Positions 35,749-44,800 are shown, counted from the stretch's first letter. The stretch is 64,000 nucleotides of DNA from Bacteroidales bacterium (GCA_017451385.1 JAFSPS010000042.1:124001-188000); one strand, 5' to 3'. The notes: a model not told the origin generated them from the letters alone. A program made the numbers and translations.

Positions 35749-35908
35749 TAAAAAGATTGTACGAGTGTCGGAAACACATAACCTCAAAAGTGCGACACGA
35801 AAACGACACGATTTTTTGAAAAAAAAAGAAACAAAAACATTTTTATATCGTTTTACAATTGTCGGAATAATCTCATAATAAACATATAATAAATGTATTT
35901 GAAACAAA
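35749..35908. other. Gene-free phage/host boundary segment with TGTCG/CGACA boxes
   Basis: 160 AT-rich bases. Four related boxes occur: GTGTCGG (35,765-35,771), GCGACACGA (35,792-35,800), ACGACACGA (35,803-35,811) and TTGTCGG (35,859-35,865); the middle two form direct repeats with an 11-base period. The first two form an inverted pair enclosing about 20 bases. Such clustered short repeats are typical of integrase arm sites or Mu/Tn7-type transposase ends. No tRNA or long duplicated core is seen on this side. Confidence 0.5.
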
Positions 35909-38287
35909 ATGGCACAGCTAATTCAAATCCTTAACAGATATACTGTTTCTTACGACTATGGTGTCTATTTTTTAGCCCCCTCGGGTTATCGCTGCAGAGT
36001 TGACCTCGCAGACAATGCGTCGGATGCCATATTGCAGATTATGAATTTGATATTTAACTATCCCGATGAGAGCCAGATTCCTCAGCTTAATATAACAGGT
36101 CCCAAACGGGCATCGGTGAATAATGCTGAGCAGTATGTGGCAGAAGTCACATCCTCTACACCTACGATGGGCATTGAATGGGTAGGAGCACACGGGGTGG
36201 AACTCTCATGTACGGACTGCGGTAACCCTACTGTGAGGTTCAGCAACAGTCGTTACAATTGGATTGAAGCTGTCGTCAGAAACCAATACAGTGTTGTGCG
36301 CAAACGAGTAAGCGTAGAGGTTCGTAATGAGTGGGAGAAAGGGTTCTACAATAGCTACTGCATGGACGACTCGTATAAGGGAGAGATAAATTCGAGTATG
36401 GGTATTGAGGAATACGGCATGAGGATGGAACGTGGTACATCATTGGATAACAATAAGCTGGTAGGCGTCATGCACTATGTCAATACTCCTGGCGATTATA
36501 CGCTCAAAATCTATACGGGCGGGATAGGCCATCCTGAAAATCTGGCATTCTCCAAGACCTACCATATAGAAGAGTATAGCGATTGGATGTCGTTCAAGAC
36601 CGACACTATTCCTATTGACGAGAATGCATACTATTGGGTTACGTTCAGTGTTACGGGTGCTTCCAGACTGGGTGCTTTTTCGCAGTACAGCGGTAATCCT
36701 AACGGGGCTTTTTATCGTGTGGGGACGACGTGGGACAAGTTCCATGACCGCACATGGATGATAAAGGCTCTGACGATAAAACGGGACAACATGGTTGTTG
36801 ATTTCAATCTCAAGGGTAATGAAGATGGTGTTGTGGGACGGTCGTACACGTTCGTTGCCGACGGTCCTGAGGATGCCACGTATAGATGGTTCGCGCCGCA
36901 AGCAAGTACCCAGGAGGCTACGGGACGTCAGATAGAGCTGGGGTGGGAGAGACCTGGTGACTACACTGTCGGATGTGTGGCAACAATAGGTTCACGCCAA
37001 GTTACTAAGGAGATGACGGTAAACATAATAGAATGTCCCGAACGATTGGAGGTGCCTATGCACGAGAGCTTTGAAGACATCACTTGTCAGTGCTGGACTA
37101 CGAGCGACGGTGATGGCGACGGTAGCTCATGGATGGTGCCAGAGACAACGGGCGATGCAACCGATGGGGAGCGGGTGGCTGCTTCGTCCTCGGTGGATGG
37201 CAATCATGTGCTTACACCCTCCAACTGGCTTATCAGTCCTCGTATCCATATCCCTAATGGCGGTGCCGAAGTGAGCTGGTGGGACTTTTCGCCGAGTGCA
37301 ACAGCCTATGCCGAGAACTATCGTGTGCTGGTCTCAACAACGGGCAACGATATCGCCGATTTTGATAATGAGCTGGTTCAGGTTGAGTTGCTTGAAGGTC
37401 AACAGTGGGTTAAGCACAATGCGGGCCTCTATGAATACCTTGGCCAAGACATATACATTGCCTTTGTCCACGATGGCTCAGATAATGGCAGCCAGCTATA
37501 TATAGACAATATTAGTCTTTCGGGTGCCGACTGCTGGAATATTGAGTTGCCTTACGAAGAGCGCTTCGAGAATGGCGACTTTACATATTGTTGGCGCTTT
37601 GTAGATGGTGACGGAGACAGACTCGGCTGGACACCGTCAACGCAGTTCTTCTCGGGGCATATGGGCTACAACAGCAAGGCGTGTGCCGCATCAGCCTCAT
37701 GGCATCAAGAAGCACTGACACCAGATAACTGGCTCATCACGCCATCCATTAGCTTGCCAGAGGAGACGTCACAGTTGGAATGGTGGGAGTCCTCGCCACG
37801 CGATGACGACTATGCCGAGCATTACGCGGTGCTACTCTCAACGAAAGGCAACGACATTGCAGATTTCGACTACACGCTTTACGAAGCCACCGTCAGCGCC
37901 CCTAACACGTGGAGACAGCGGCAGGTGTCACTTGCTGACTTTGCCGGACAAACGGTCTATGTCGCATTCCGTCACTTTGACTGTACTGACCAGTTCTTCT
38001 TGCTTATAGACAACGTGAAACTGACGGCTGACAATGGTGGCGATAAAACAGATGGTATTGATGAAGCCTCACAGGAGAATGTATGCGTCTATCCTAATCC
38101 GACCAATAGCAAGTTACACATTGTCGCCGAAGGGCTGCGGCGAGTGGAATTGCTTGATATGACGGGACGCACGCTGCTAAGTACGTCGGATGCCGTCGTA
38201 AATATGGAGGATTACGCCAGCGGTGTATATTTTGTCCGCATTACAGCCAAAAACAGTACGATGATGGAACGCGTTACCAAACGGTGA
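35909..38287 (+). CDS. T9SS-sorted adhesin-like protein lacking a signal peptide
   Basis: 792 residues. After an odd N-terminus comes a PKD-like beta domain (about 58-130), a beta-sandwich (about 150-300), a second PKD-like segment (about 305-370), two choice-of-anchor-J-type domains (about 380-540 and 545-710, each with NWLI(S/T)P and a WW(D/E) motif) and a type A T9SS sorting domain (about 720-792: YPNPTNSKL...SGVYFVRI). Such proteins are exported by Sec, cross the outer membrane by T9SS and are anchored at the cell surface. The first 60 residues contain no signal peptide, and an in-frame TGA sits three codons before the ATG. The gene abuts the phage end, so its 5' part may have been lost or displaced. 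It may now be non-functional. Confidence 0.8.
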   Translation: MAQLIQILNRYTVSYDYGVYFLAPSGYRCRVDLADNASDAILQIMNLIFNYPDESQIPQLNITGPKRASVNNAEQYVAEVTSSTPTMGIEWVGAHGVELSCTDCGNPTVRFSNSRYNWIEAVVRNQYSVVRKRVSVEVRNEWEKGFYNSYCMDDSYKGEINSSMGIEEYGMRMERGTSLDNNKLVGVMHYVNTPGDYTLKIYTGGIGHPENLAFSKTYHIEEYSDWMSFKTDTIPIDENAYYWVTFSVTGASRLGAFSQYSGNPNGAFYRVGTTWDKFHDRTWMIKALTIKRDNMVVDFNLKGNEDGVVGRSYTFVADGPEDATYRWFAPQASTQEATGRQIELGWERPGDYTVGCVATIGSRQVTKEMTVNIIECPERLEVPMHESFEDITCQCWTTSDGDGDGSSWMVPETTGDATDGERVAASSSVDGNHVLTPSNWLISPRIHIPNGGAEVSWWDFSPSATAYAENYRVLVSTTGNDIADFDNELVQVELLEGQQWVKHNAGLYEYLGQDIYIAFVHDGSDNGSQLYIDNISLSGADCWNIELPYEERFENGDFTYCWRFVDGDGDRLGWTPSTQFFSGHMGYNSKACAASASWHQEALTPDNWLITPSISLPEETSQLEWWESSPRDDDYAEHYAVLLSTKGNDIADFDYTLYEATVSAPNTWRQRQVSLADFAGQTVYVAFRHFDCTDQFFLLIDNVKLTADNGGDKTDGIDEASQENVCVYPNPTNSKLHIVAEGLRRVELLDMTGRTLLSTSDAVVNMEDYASGVYFVRITAKNSTMMERVTKR

Positions 38288-38382
38288 TTTTTTCCCCTCA
38301 ATGTTTGTACTCCACAATGATACTATAACAGAACAGAAGGTAGTTGATTGTGGTGTGCAAGAAGTCAGGTATTATTATGACG

Positions 38383-38410
38383 TTTGTTTGTGAAAAAATG
38401 TGTATTATTG
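38383..38410 (+). promoter_or_regulatory. Candidate promoter for the LemA-like gene
   Basis: TTTG at 38,383-38,386 and TATTATTG at 38,403-38,410 roughly match the Bacteroidetes -33 and -7 elements (spacing 16, slightly short). The site lies 45 bases before the ATG. Confidence 0.4.
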
Positions 38411-38454
38411 CATTTCGTTAAAATAGATTATCAATTAATAAATTATTTATCGTT

Positions 38455-38964
38455 ATGATTACTACTATTGTTATTGTTTCGGCGGTTGTCGTGATAATCA
38501 TTATGTACATGAGTTACAACAATCGTGAGGTGGCTCTGCGTAAAGAGGCAGAGGCTCAGGAGGGTAAGATTACCACAGTGCACGACACGATGTGGAAAAT
38601 ACTGAAGGATAAGGCTGGCGTCACCGACCAATATCGCGAGACCTTTGAAAAGATTTATCCAGAGCTTATCGCGGGTCGCTATTCGGGAGATAACGCATCT
38701 ATGAAATGGATTCAAGAGGCCAACCCTGAGTTCGACACGTCGCTCTATAAGGACCTGATGCAGTCCATAGAGGTGCAGCGTACAGCTTTCGCTCATGCAC
38801 AGCAACGTATGCTTGACATCATCCGCGAACACTCCACATTGTTGGAGACCATGCCTGCCTGCTGGTTTATCCGCAATAAGAATAAGATTGAATACGTGGT
38901 TATTTCGTCTGACCGCACCAACAATGTCATTGCATCGCGTAAGGACAACGACACGTTGTTTTAA
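38455..38964 (+). CDS. LemA-family-like membrane protein
   Basis: 169 residues. An N-terminal transmembrane helix (about 3-20) is followed by YNNREVALRKEAEAQEGKI, then a helical bundle with HDTMWKILKDKAGV and IYPELIAGRYS, and the C-terminal SIEVQRTAFAHAQQRMLDIIREHSTLL. This is the LemA layout: one membrane anchor and a long antiparallel helical domain. LemA-family proteins have no settled molecular function and often sit beside membrane proteins. Here the partner is the gene at 39,096. Confidence 0.75.
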   Translation: MITTIVIVSAVVVIIIMYMSYNNREVALRKEAEAQEGKITTVHDTMWKILKDKAGVTDQYRETFEKIYPELIAGRYSGDNASMKWIQEANPEFDTSLYKDLMQSIEVQRTAFAHAQQRMLDIIREHSTLLETMPACWFIRNKNKIEYVVISSDRTNNVIASRKDNDTLF

Positions 38965-39095
38965 TCTTGCGTAGTTCATAAGTGTTTGCTGATGCGGCAT
39001 AGTATGACTATCAGTGTGGGTAGTCGAGGTTGCTATGCAATGGTTGAGAGTGCTAAGTGTCTCACAATAGGAGTCGCTAATAACTGAAAAGAAAA

Positions 39096-40184
39096 ATGTT
39101 ATATATTCCATATTTATTTCCTCTTGTGGCTGCGTTAATCGCTGCTGTTGTGCGAGGTGACATCTCGGATTACTGGTTTCTGTACCTCATTGGTGTGGTA
39201 GCGTGCGACCTCATTATTTGGATTTTCTATTTTTTCTTGACAACATGCAATGAATATTTGAGTGGCTATGTCGTGAAGATGGTTCATGAAAACGCATGGG
39301 TGGAACGTGTGAGAACGCGTGAGACGAGGACGGAGAATGGCAAGACTGTGACGGAAACCAAGATTAAATATGTGCACCACCCAGACAAGTGGTACGAAGT
39401 GTTGAATACTGGAGAGATCATCACTGTGACATCGAGATTCTACGACTATTATCGCAATATGTGGGGTGGTGAATACTATATAAGTGTTCATCATTCGAAT
39501 TTGGAGTCGGGTGGCGGCGGATATGAGTTCAAGTGGAATGGTGATGAGGGTCAGTCCTGCACGGCGACTTATACTGGACGTTATCGCAATCCGTTGCGTA
39601 ACACCAACTCCATTTTTCGTGGTACGCGCATGAAGCGTAAAATGGCGAAAAAAATCGGTCTCTTCGACTACCCGTCGGTGAAGGATTCTGAGCAGCAGGT
39701 GATATTGCGTCACGAAGCTGTAAACTGTCCAGATGATTTTTTCATGGCCAACGTAGCGCTGCAACGTCTCAACGCTTTCTGCGGAAGCAAGCATCAGATA
39801 CATGTCTTCATATTGCTTTTTCCAGCCGATATGGGTATTGGTATCAGCCAGCAGCAATATGACTATTGGAAGAGTCTGAATAAAAACGAGCTGGTCGTAT
39901 GTCTCGGCATCGACGATGGCAAGGTTAAGTGGACTCGTGCTATGTGCTGGGGCGGAGAACCAAAAGAACTTGACATCCTCTATCGCGACTACTATATATC
40001 AGACAGCCGGTTGCGGCTTACGGAGTTTGTTTATTTTATGCGTGACAATATTGATAAGTGGAAGCGTGTGGAGGCTAAGGATTTCAAATACCTTGGTACC
40101 CATATGAGTTTCGGTGGCGGTATGTTGTATCTCTTTATCTCGTTGATTTTAAGTGCTGTGATACTATATGTGGCACTCAGTTAA
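39096..40184 (+). CDS. Membrane protein of unknown function paired with LemA
   Basis: 362 residues. Two transmembrane helices near the N-terminus (about 4-20 and 26-48) and one at the C-terminus (about 342-360) flank a soluble domain of about 290 residues with beta-rich segments (KYVHHPDKWYEVLNTGE, GGYEFKWNGDEGQSC) and an alpha/beta region (IHVFILLFPADMGIG). LemA genes are often next to TPM-domain or similar membrane proteins; this one shows no TPM signature I can recognise. The 131-base gap shows no terminator, so the two are probably co-transcribed. Confidence 0.7.
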   Translation: MLYIPYLFPLVAALIAAVVRGDISDYWFLYLIGVVACDLIIWIFYFFLTTCNEYLSGYVVKMVHENAWVERVRTRETRTENGKTVTETKIKYVHHPDKWYEVLNTGEIITVTSRFYDYYRNMWGGEYYISVHHSNLESGGGGYEFKWNGDEGQSCTATYTGRYRNPLRNTNSIFRGTRMKRKMAKKIGLFDYPSVKDSEQQVILRHEAVNCPDDFFMANVALQRLNAFCGSKHQIHVFILLFPADMGIGISQQQYDYWKSLNKNELVVCLGIDDGKVKWTRAMCWGGEPKELDILYRDYYISDSRLRLTEFVYFMRDNIDKWKRVEAKDFKYLGTHMSFGGGMLYLFISLILSAVILYVALS

Positions 40185-40187
40185 ACA

Positions 40188-40231
40188 AAAGATGCCGATA
40201 ACAAACATCGTTAACGGCATCTTTTTTTTTG
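40188..40231 (+). terminator. Intrinsic terminator after the membrane protein gene
   Basis: AAAGATGCCG pairs with CGGCATCTTT and an inner TAAC/GTTA extends the stem; ten T residues follow. It begins four bases after the stop codon. Confidence 0.85.
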
Positions 40232-40267
40232 TTTGAACGACAAATAGCATTTTTATTTCATCGTTTT

Positions 40268-41335
40268 TCAGGCAAGATTTGCAAGTTGGTCTTCGGATAA
40301 TCCGGTAACGGCTTTTATTGTATTTTTGTCAATACCCAATTCTTTCATTTTTCTTGCCGTATCAATCTTTGTCTCAAGAATCCCTTTTGCCACTCCTTTT
40401 TCCAAGCCCTCAGCCATACCTTTTTCCATACCCTCGGCCATGCCTTTTTCCATACCTTTTTCCATACCCTCGGCCATACCTTTTTCCAAGCCCTCAGCTA
40501 TACCTTTTTCCATACCCTCGGCCATACCTTTTTTCATGCCCTCGGCCATACCTTTTTCCATGCCCTCGGCCATGCCTTTTTTCATACCCTCGGCCATGCC
40601 TTTTGCTATACCGGACGCCAAGCCTCGACGTTCGGCAGCATCAAAGAGAGTCTTTTCAACGCGTACGTTATCCCAAAATTTGTCGTAACCAGCCATTTGT
40701 GCTTCGTTATATGCAGACTCCTCTATGGTGGCAAGGGCTTTGCTTATATTCTCATCCGACAATAGCTCGGGGTCAACATCTTTGGTGCGTTCATCTATTT
40801 CTGTCAGATAGCGAAGCCAAAGTACTTGCATCCGTTTTCCAATATATGCTGTAGGATTAAATTTGGGCAGTTCTATAAAGACAAGATGCAGACCTTCGAT
40901 AATTTTGTCTGTATGCATCTCATGTACCATGCGGTAGCTGTGGTAATAGTCGGGCAGTTCGGGTTCAAAGATGTCGTTAATCAGATTGAGCGAATAGACA
41001 GGTTGCAGGAGGTGGTAGTTCTCGCTATGGTCTAACTGTCTCACGTAGGCTTTTGAAGCGTTAAACAACACGCGCTGTTTGAATTCAGACGTCCATATCA
41101 TCTGCATCTCAACAATGAATTGACGTCCTTTTTGGTCACGGCAGCGTACATCCACGATACTGTTTTTCTTCAATGGCGTATCGGGCACCATCTCTGCTGG
41201 AAGATATTCTATGCTTTCTATCTGCTCGTCGTCGGCAAGGGGTAGCAGGGCATTGAGAAAGCTCATCACGATGGCAGGGTGTTCGCCGAAGACGCGCTTG
41301 AAGGTCATGTCTGCTTTGGGATTCAAATACTTCAT
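40268..41335 (-). CDS. Rpn-family nuclease with 24-base repeat tail
   Basis: 355 residues. The N-terminal PD-(D/E)xK nuclease core is intact: D62 in SIVDVRC and E76-x-Q78 in FIVEMQM. This family (TIGR01784, historically 'putative transposase') includes Rpn proteins that cut DNA and, in E. coli, act in recombination and phage defence. Residues about 238-322 are a tandem array of (M/L)(A/E)(E/K)G units, rich in Met, followed by a helix-turn-helix-like tail (MKELGIDKNTIKAVTGLSEDQLANL). The array contains many in-frame ATG codons, so a short C-terminal product could be translated internally, as with intragenic Rpn antitoxins. It lies between a terminator and a T9SS remnant; a second, divergent member sits at 60,299. 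Confidence 0.85.
   Translation of the reverse strand: MKYLNPKADMTFKRVFGEHPAIVMSFLNALLPLADDEQIESIEYLPAEMVPDTPLKKNSIVDVRCRDQKGRQFIVEMQMIWTSEFKQRVLFNASKAYVRQLDHSENYHLLQPVYSLNLINDIFEPELPDYYHSYRMVHEMHTDKIIEGLHLVFIELPKFNPTAYIGKRMQVLWLRYLTEIDERTKDVDPELLSDENISKALATIEESAYNEAQMAGYDKFWDNVRVEKTLFDAAERRGLASGIAKGMAEGMKKGMAEGMEKGMAEGMKKGMAEGMEKGIAEGLEKGMAEGMEKGMEKGMAEGMEKGMAEGLEKGVAKGILETKIDTARKMKELGIDKNTIKAVTGLSEDQLANLA
40374..40622 (-). repeat. 24-base tandem repeat array within the Rpn gene
   Basis: Roughly ten imperfect copies of a 24-base unit (read on the plus strand as variants of CATACCTTTTTCCATACCCTCGGC), encoding eight residues of the type MAEGMEKG; one half-unit (12 bases) is also present. All changes keep the frame. 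Confidence 0.92.
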
Positions 41336-41460
41336 ATCTCGTCTTTATTAGATTTGCAACAAGGTAAAAGTTGGTGTTTCTCATCTTTATAAACGGACAA
41401 AACAAGATTTAATTTTGTCACAGAGCGTTATCAAATATTTTTTTACCCTTCGCTGTAAAA

Positions 41461-41736
41461 TCATTTTTTTGAAATCTTTACAGAAGAGATACCTTGTTTT
41501 GTCGTTATGCGTAGGTAATAGATTCCCGAAGGCTGGTCGGCAAGATTTACGATGTTTTCGTTTGTTGTTTGAATCCTATGTCCCACGATATCCATCAGTT
41601 CTGTGTATAATAGGCCTTCGGCAGATACGTGAACAGTGTTGGTGGTCGGGTTTGGGTAGATGTTCACGGGAATATTGTCCACATCGTTAATGCCCTGAGG
41701 ATTGTTGTCGCCGCCGTCATCATCTCCGCTATTGTT
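41461..41736 (-). pseudogene. Orphan T9SS C-terminal sorting domain remnant
   Basis: An open frame of 91 codons, bounded upstream by an in-frame TAA at 41,737-41,739, encodes a Gly/Asp/Asn linker (GDDDGGDNNPQG) and a complete type A sorting domain (VNIYPNPTTNTVHVSAEG...QPSGIYYLRIT). It has no signal peptide, start or cargo domain. It closely resembles the end of the T9SS protein at 35,909, including the linker. It is most likely the 3' end of a secreted-protein gene whose rest has been deleted or moved. Confidence 0.75.
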
Positions 41737-42043
41737 TTATAGAGATATGTGATTGTTTGTGTTAATGCTGAAGTTAATTGATAATAAGTAAAAAACACAG
41801 CTATTGAGAGTGTTTTTGATAGGTTGTTTCTCATTCACAAAAATAGATATATTTTTCTGAATACGAGAAAAAAAAGCGAACAGTGGCGATCTTGTTTTTC
41901 CCCATGTTGTTGGCTATAACATAGCGGCAAATAATGCAATCTGGGCAAAATGAATTATCCTGCGGATGAATTTATAAAAAAATGATATATTTGCAGAAGA
42001 AAAAAAAGGATGAGAGATTGATAACCTATTATGTTCTTTATAT
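41737..42043. other. AT-rich gene-free stretch with a candidate -7 element
   Basis: No gene is visible. TATATTTG at 41,986-41,993 fits TAnnTTTG and could serve the gene at 42,044 (51 bases downstream), but a -33 TTTG at the right distance is missing. The remainder is AT-rich and stop-rich in all frames. Confidence 0.5.
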
Positions 42044-43981
42044 ATGAAGAAGTCAAAAATTGCAAAAATTTTGCCGCTAAAGACTGGCTATAATTGGCAG
42101 TATTGCTCGCTTGGTGGTGTCACGCGTGTGCGCATATCGTCTGGCGAGGATATAGCGCATCTTGGTGAGTTGGACCGCAAGTTGTGGACCGTCCTCTCAT
42201 GCCCTGTCAAAGGGCTGGAGTTCGACAGTCGCACGTTGCAGCTGCTTGACGTTGACGGTGACAACAAGATACGTATTGATGAGGTCGTGGAGGCCGCCCA
42301 GTGGATTACGGGCGTCTTGGCCAACAGCGACGACCTGCTGCTGGGTAGCGACACGCTGCGCCTCGAACAGCTTGGCAGCAGCGAGTCTGCCGTGGCCCTG
42401 CGTAATCATTGTGTCAAGATTCTTGAAGAGCTTGAGCGCCCCGCCGAGGCTATCTCCATGAAGGATTTGTCAGATTACCGGACTTTGCTTGACAAGCGTT
42501 TTGCCGATGAGGCTGCCGCAGCCGTAGTGGTTGATATGCGCCCCTATGGCGACGATACGGCATCCATTGTCGATGCTGTCACTGCTTTGCGCGACAAAGT
42601 GGCGGACTTCTATATGCGGTGTCATCTGGTACGCTTTGATGCCGACTGTCGTGATGCAGTGGATGTCAGTGTGGAACGAATAGCAGCCATTGCGGCAGGT
42701 GATGTCGCCAAACAGGCTGCCGACATAGCCACCTATCCGTTGGCGCGTCCTGCTGCCGACGGATTGCTGCACCTGCGCAATATCAATCCAGCATGGACTG
42801 ACCAGATGGCTGTCATTGCCGACAAGGCGTTACATGCCGAGGGTGATGATGCCGTGATGACGAGTGACCAGTGGAATGAGATTGTTGGCAAGGTGGATGC
42901 TTATACCACCAACTTGACTCAGCAGGCCGACGGCCATGCAGCACAGATGAGCGAGTCGCAAAAAGAGGCTACCGAACGATATGCTGCCGTAGAGAAACTG
43001 TTGCATATCTATCGTGACTTCTACACGCTGCTGAAGAACTATGTATTCTTCCGCGACTTTTATCAGAAGGATAGCGATGTGAAGGCCATCTTCCAGAACG
43101 GACGCCTCTTCATCGACCAACGTTGCTGCGAGCTCTGTATGAGAGTGGACAATATCGATGCTCATGCCGCCATGGCGTCGGCAAGCGGTATGTATCTGCT
43201 CTACTGCACCTGCACCTCGCGTGTCAAGAATGAGACGATAAACATCGTGGCTGTGCTTACCGACGGCGATGTTGATAATCTCTCTGTGGGAAAGAATGCG
43301 GTCTATTACGACCGCTCTGGTCTGGGTTGGGATGCCGTGGTGACCAAGATAATTGATAATCCTATCAGCATCCGACAGGCTTTTTGGAGTCCCTACCGCA
43401 AGTTCTGGAATTGGTGTACCGACAAGATTAACAAGTCGGCGGCCGAGAAGGAGGATAAGGCGTTCAACGACCTGACTGCCAAAGCAGAGACTACCACAGA
43501 GTCGGTGAAGGCTGGTGCTGAGGGCGAAAAGGCAGAAGCGCCCAAGAAGGTCCCGTTTGATATTGCCAAGTTTGCCGGTATCTTTGCCGCCATCGGCATG
43601 GCTGTTGGCTATATAGCCAGTGCCGCTACAGGGCTGACGAAGTCCATTGGCGATAATCCGTGGAATCTGCTTATCCTTGTTGCCGGCATCATTATCGTCA
43701 TCTCCGGACCCTCGATGTTCATTGCATGGACCAAGTTGCGCAAGCGCAATCTCGGCCCGATGCTCAACGCCAACGGCTGGGCAGTCAATGCCGTGGTGCT
43801 GGTCAATGTGCGTTTCGGCGCAACGCTTACCAGCATAGCACAGTATCCCAAGTTGGTGCTTGACGACCCATTCGTAGATAAGAAGATGCCAAAGTGGAAG
43901 AAATGGACTATAGCCATCTGTTCCATCCTTGCCGCTGCCGCCATCACGCTGCAGATTCTCTATTGGTGCAATGTCATCTAA
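42044..43981 (+). CDS. Large EF-hand and membrane-domain protein, function unknown
   Basis: 645 residues. Near residues 68-80 lies a textbook 12-residue calcium-binding EF-hand loop (DVDGDNKIRIDE), directly after a beta-rich start (NWQYCSLGGVTRVRISSG). A long helical middle follows (about 90-340), then an alpha/beta segment (YLLYCTCTSRVKNETINIVAVLTDGD, about 385-410), an Ala/Glu/Lys-rich linker (about 470-505) and two to three transmembrane helices (about 512-535, 543-562 and 623-642). With no N-terminal signal, the large domain is probably cytoplasmic. It precedes the SIMPL gene by 81 bases. I do not recognise the family by name. Confidence 0.75.
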   Translation: MKKSKIAKILPLKTGYNWQYCSLGGVTRVRISSGEDIAHLGELDRKLWTVLSCPVKGLEFDSRTLQLLDVDGDNKIRIDEVVEAAQWITGVLANSDDLLLGSDTLRLEQLGSSESAVALRNHCVKILEELERPAEAISMKDLSDYRTLLDKRFADEAAAAVVVDMRPYGDDTASIVDAVTALRDKVADFYMRCHLVRFDADCRDAVDVSVERIAAIAAGDVAKQAADIATYPLARPAADGLLHLRNINPAWTDQMAVIADKALHAEGDDAVMTSDQWNEIVGKVDAYTTNLTQQADGHAAQMSESQKEATERYAAVEKLLHIYRDFYTLLKNYVFFRDFYQKDSDVKAIFQNGRLFIDQRCCELCMRVDNIDAHAAMASASGMYLLYCTCTSRVKNETINIVAVLTDGDVDNLSVGKNAVYYDRSGLGWDAVVTKIIDNPISIRQAFWSPYRKFWNWCTDKINKSAAEKEDKAFNDLTAKAETTTESVKAGAEGEKAEAPKKVPFDIAKFAGIFAAIGMAVGYIASAATGLTKSIGDNPWNLLILVAGIIIVISGPSMFIAWTKLRKRNLGPMLNANGWAVNAVVLVNVRFGATLTSIAQYPKLVLDDPFVDKKMPKWKKWTIAICSILAAAAITLQILYWCNVI

Positions 43982-44062
43982 ATGTACGATAATATTCTGT
44001 CGGCTTTTTCCGGTACAAGTTAATAAATCAATTGAAAAATAACTTATTAAATATAATATAAA

Positions 44063-44800
44063 ATGTCAGAACAAGAAAACACAAAACAATGCCACCATGG
44101 CCATCACGGTTTTATGGGGTTCGGTATCTCTATGGTTCTCGCTGCCGCCGTCTTTGGCGCATTCCTCCTTCTCTGCGTGAACAACTTTAAGAGCTATGAC
44201 CGTAGCGTCAGCGTGCGCGGGCTCTGTGAGCGCGAGGTTATGGCAGACCGTGCCATCTATCCTATCACCTTCAAGGAGAATGGCGATAATCTCACCTTGC
44301 TCTATACTACTGTTGATAACAAGAACCAGACGGTATGCAATTTCCTGCGAGAGCAAGGCCTGACGGACGATGAGTTCAGTATCGGAGCACCACAAATCAC
44401 GGACAACTATTCCAATGCTTACAACACCAATGCCCGTAGCCGCTACATCATCACCTCGGTGATAACTATCTACTCCACAAATGTTGAGACGGTTCTCAAG
44501 ATACAGTCTAACCTCTCCAAATTGCTTGAGCAGGGTGTGGCCATAGGTTCCGGTGAGAGCTGGGAGAACCCTGTGCAATTCCTTTTTGAGGGACTCAACA
44601 ATATCAAGCCAGAGATGATAGAGGAGGCTAACGGCAATGCACGTCTCGCTGCCGAGCAGTTTGCCAAGGACTCTCACAGTCGTCTGGGCAAGATTAAGAA
44701 TGCTACGCAAGGCTATTTCACCATTGAGGACCGTGACAGCAATACTCCGCATATTAAGAAGGTGCGTGTGGTTACCAATGTCGATTTCTATTTGCGATAG
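44063..44800 (+). CDS. SIMPL-domain (DUF541) membrane-anchored protein
   Basis: 245 residues. A His-rich cytoplasmic start (CHHGHHGF) precedes one transmembrane helix (about 17-40), followed by a SIMPL domain: SVSVRGLCEREVMADRAIYPITF, then ITDNYSNAYNTNARSRYIITSVITIYS and a C-terminal KKVRVVTNVDFYL. SIMPL proteins are periplasmic or surface proteins of uncertain role, some linked to stress tolerance. The anchor here should hold it at the inner membrane facing the periplasm. Confidence 0.85.
   Translation: MSEQENTKQCHHGHHGFMGFGISMVLAAAVFGAFLLLCVNNFKSYDRSVSVRGLCEREVMADRAIYPITFKENGDNLTLLYTTVDNKNQTVCNFLREQGLTDDEFSIGAPQITDNYSNAYNTNARSRYIITSVITIYSTNVETVLKIQSNLSKLLEQGVAIGSGESWENPVQFLFEGLNNIKPEMIEEANGNARLAAEQFAKDSHSRLGKIKNATQGYFTIEDRDSNTPHIKKVRVVTNVDFYLR

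Noticed and set aside
40374-40622. CRISPR-like array
   Set aside because: Repeats are directly adjacent without spacers and encode protein repeats in frame.
40268-41335. Transposase of an insertion sequence
   Set aside because: Older annotation calls this family a putative transposase, but no terminal inverted repeats or target duplication flank either Rpn gene.
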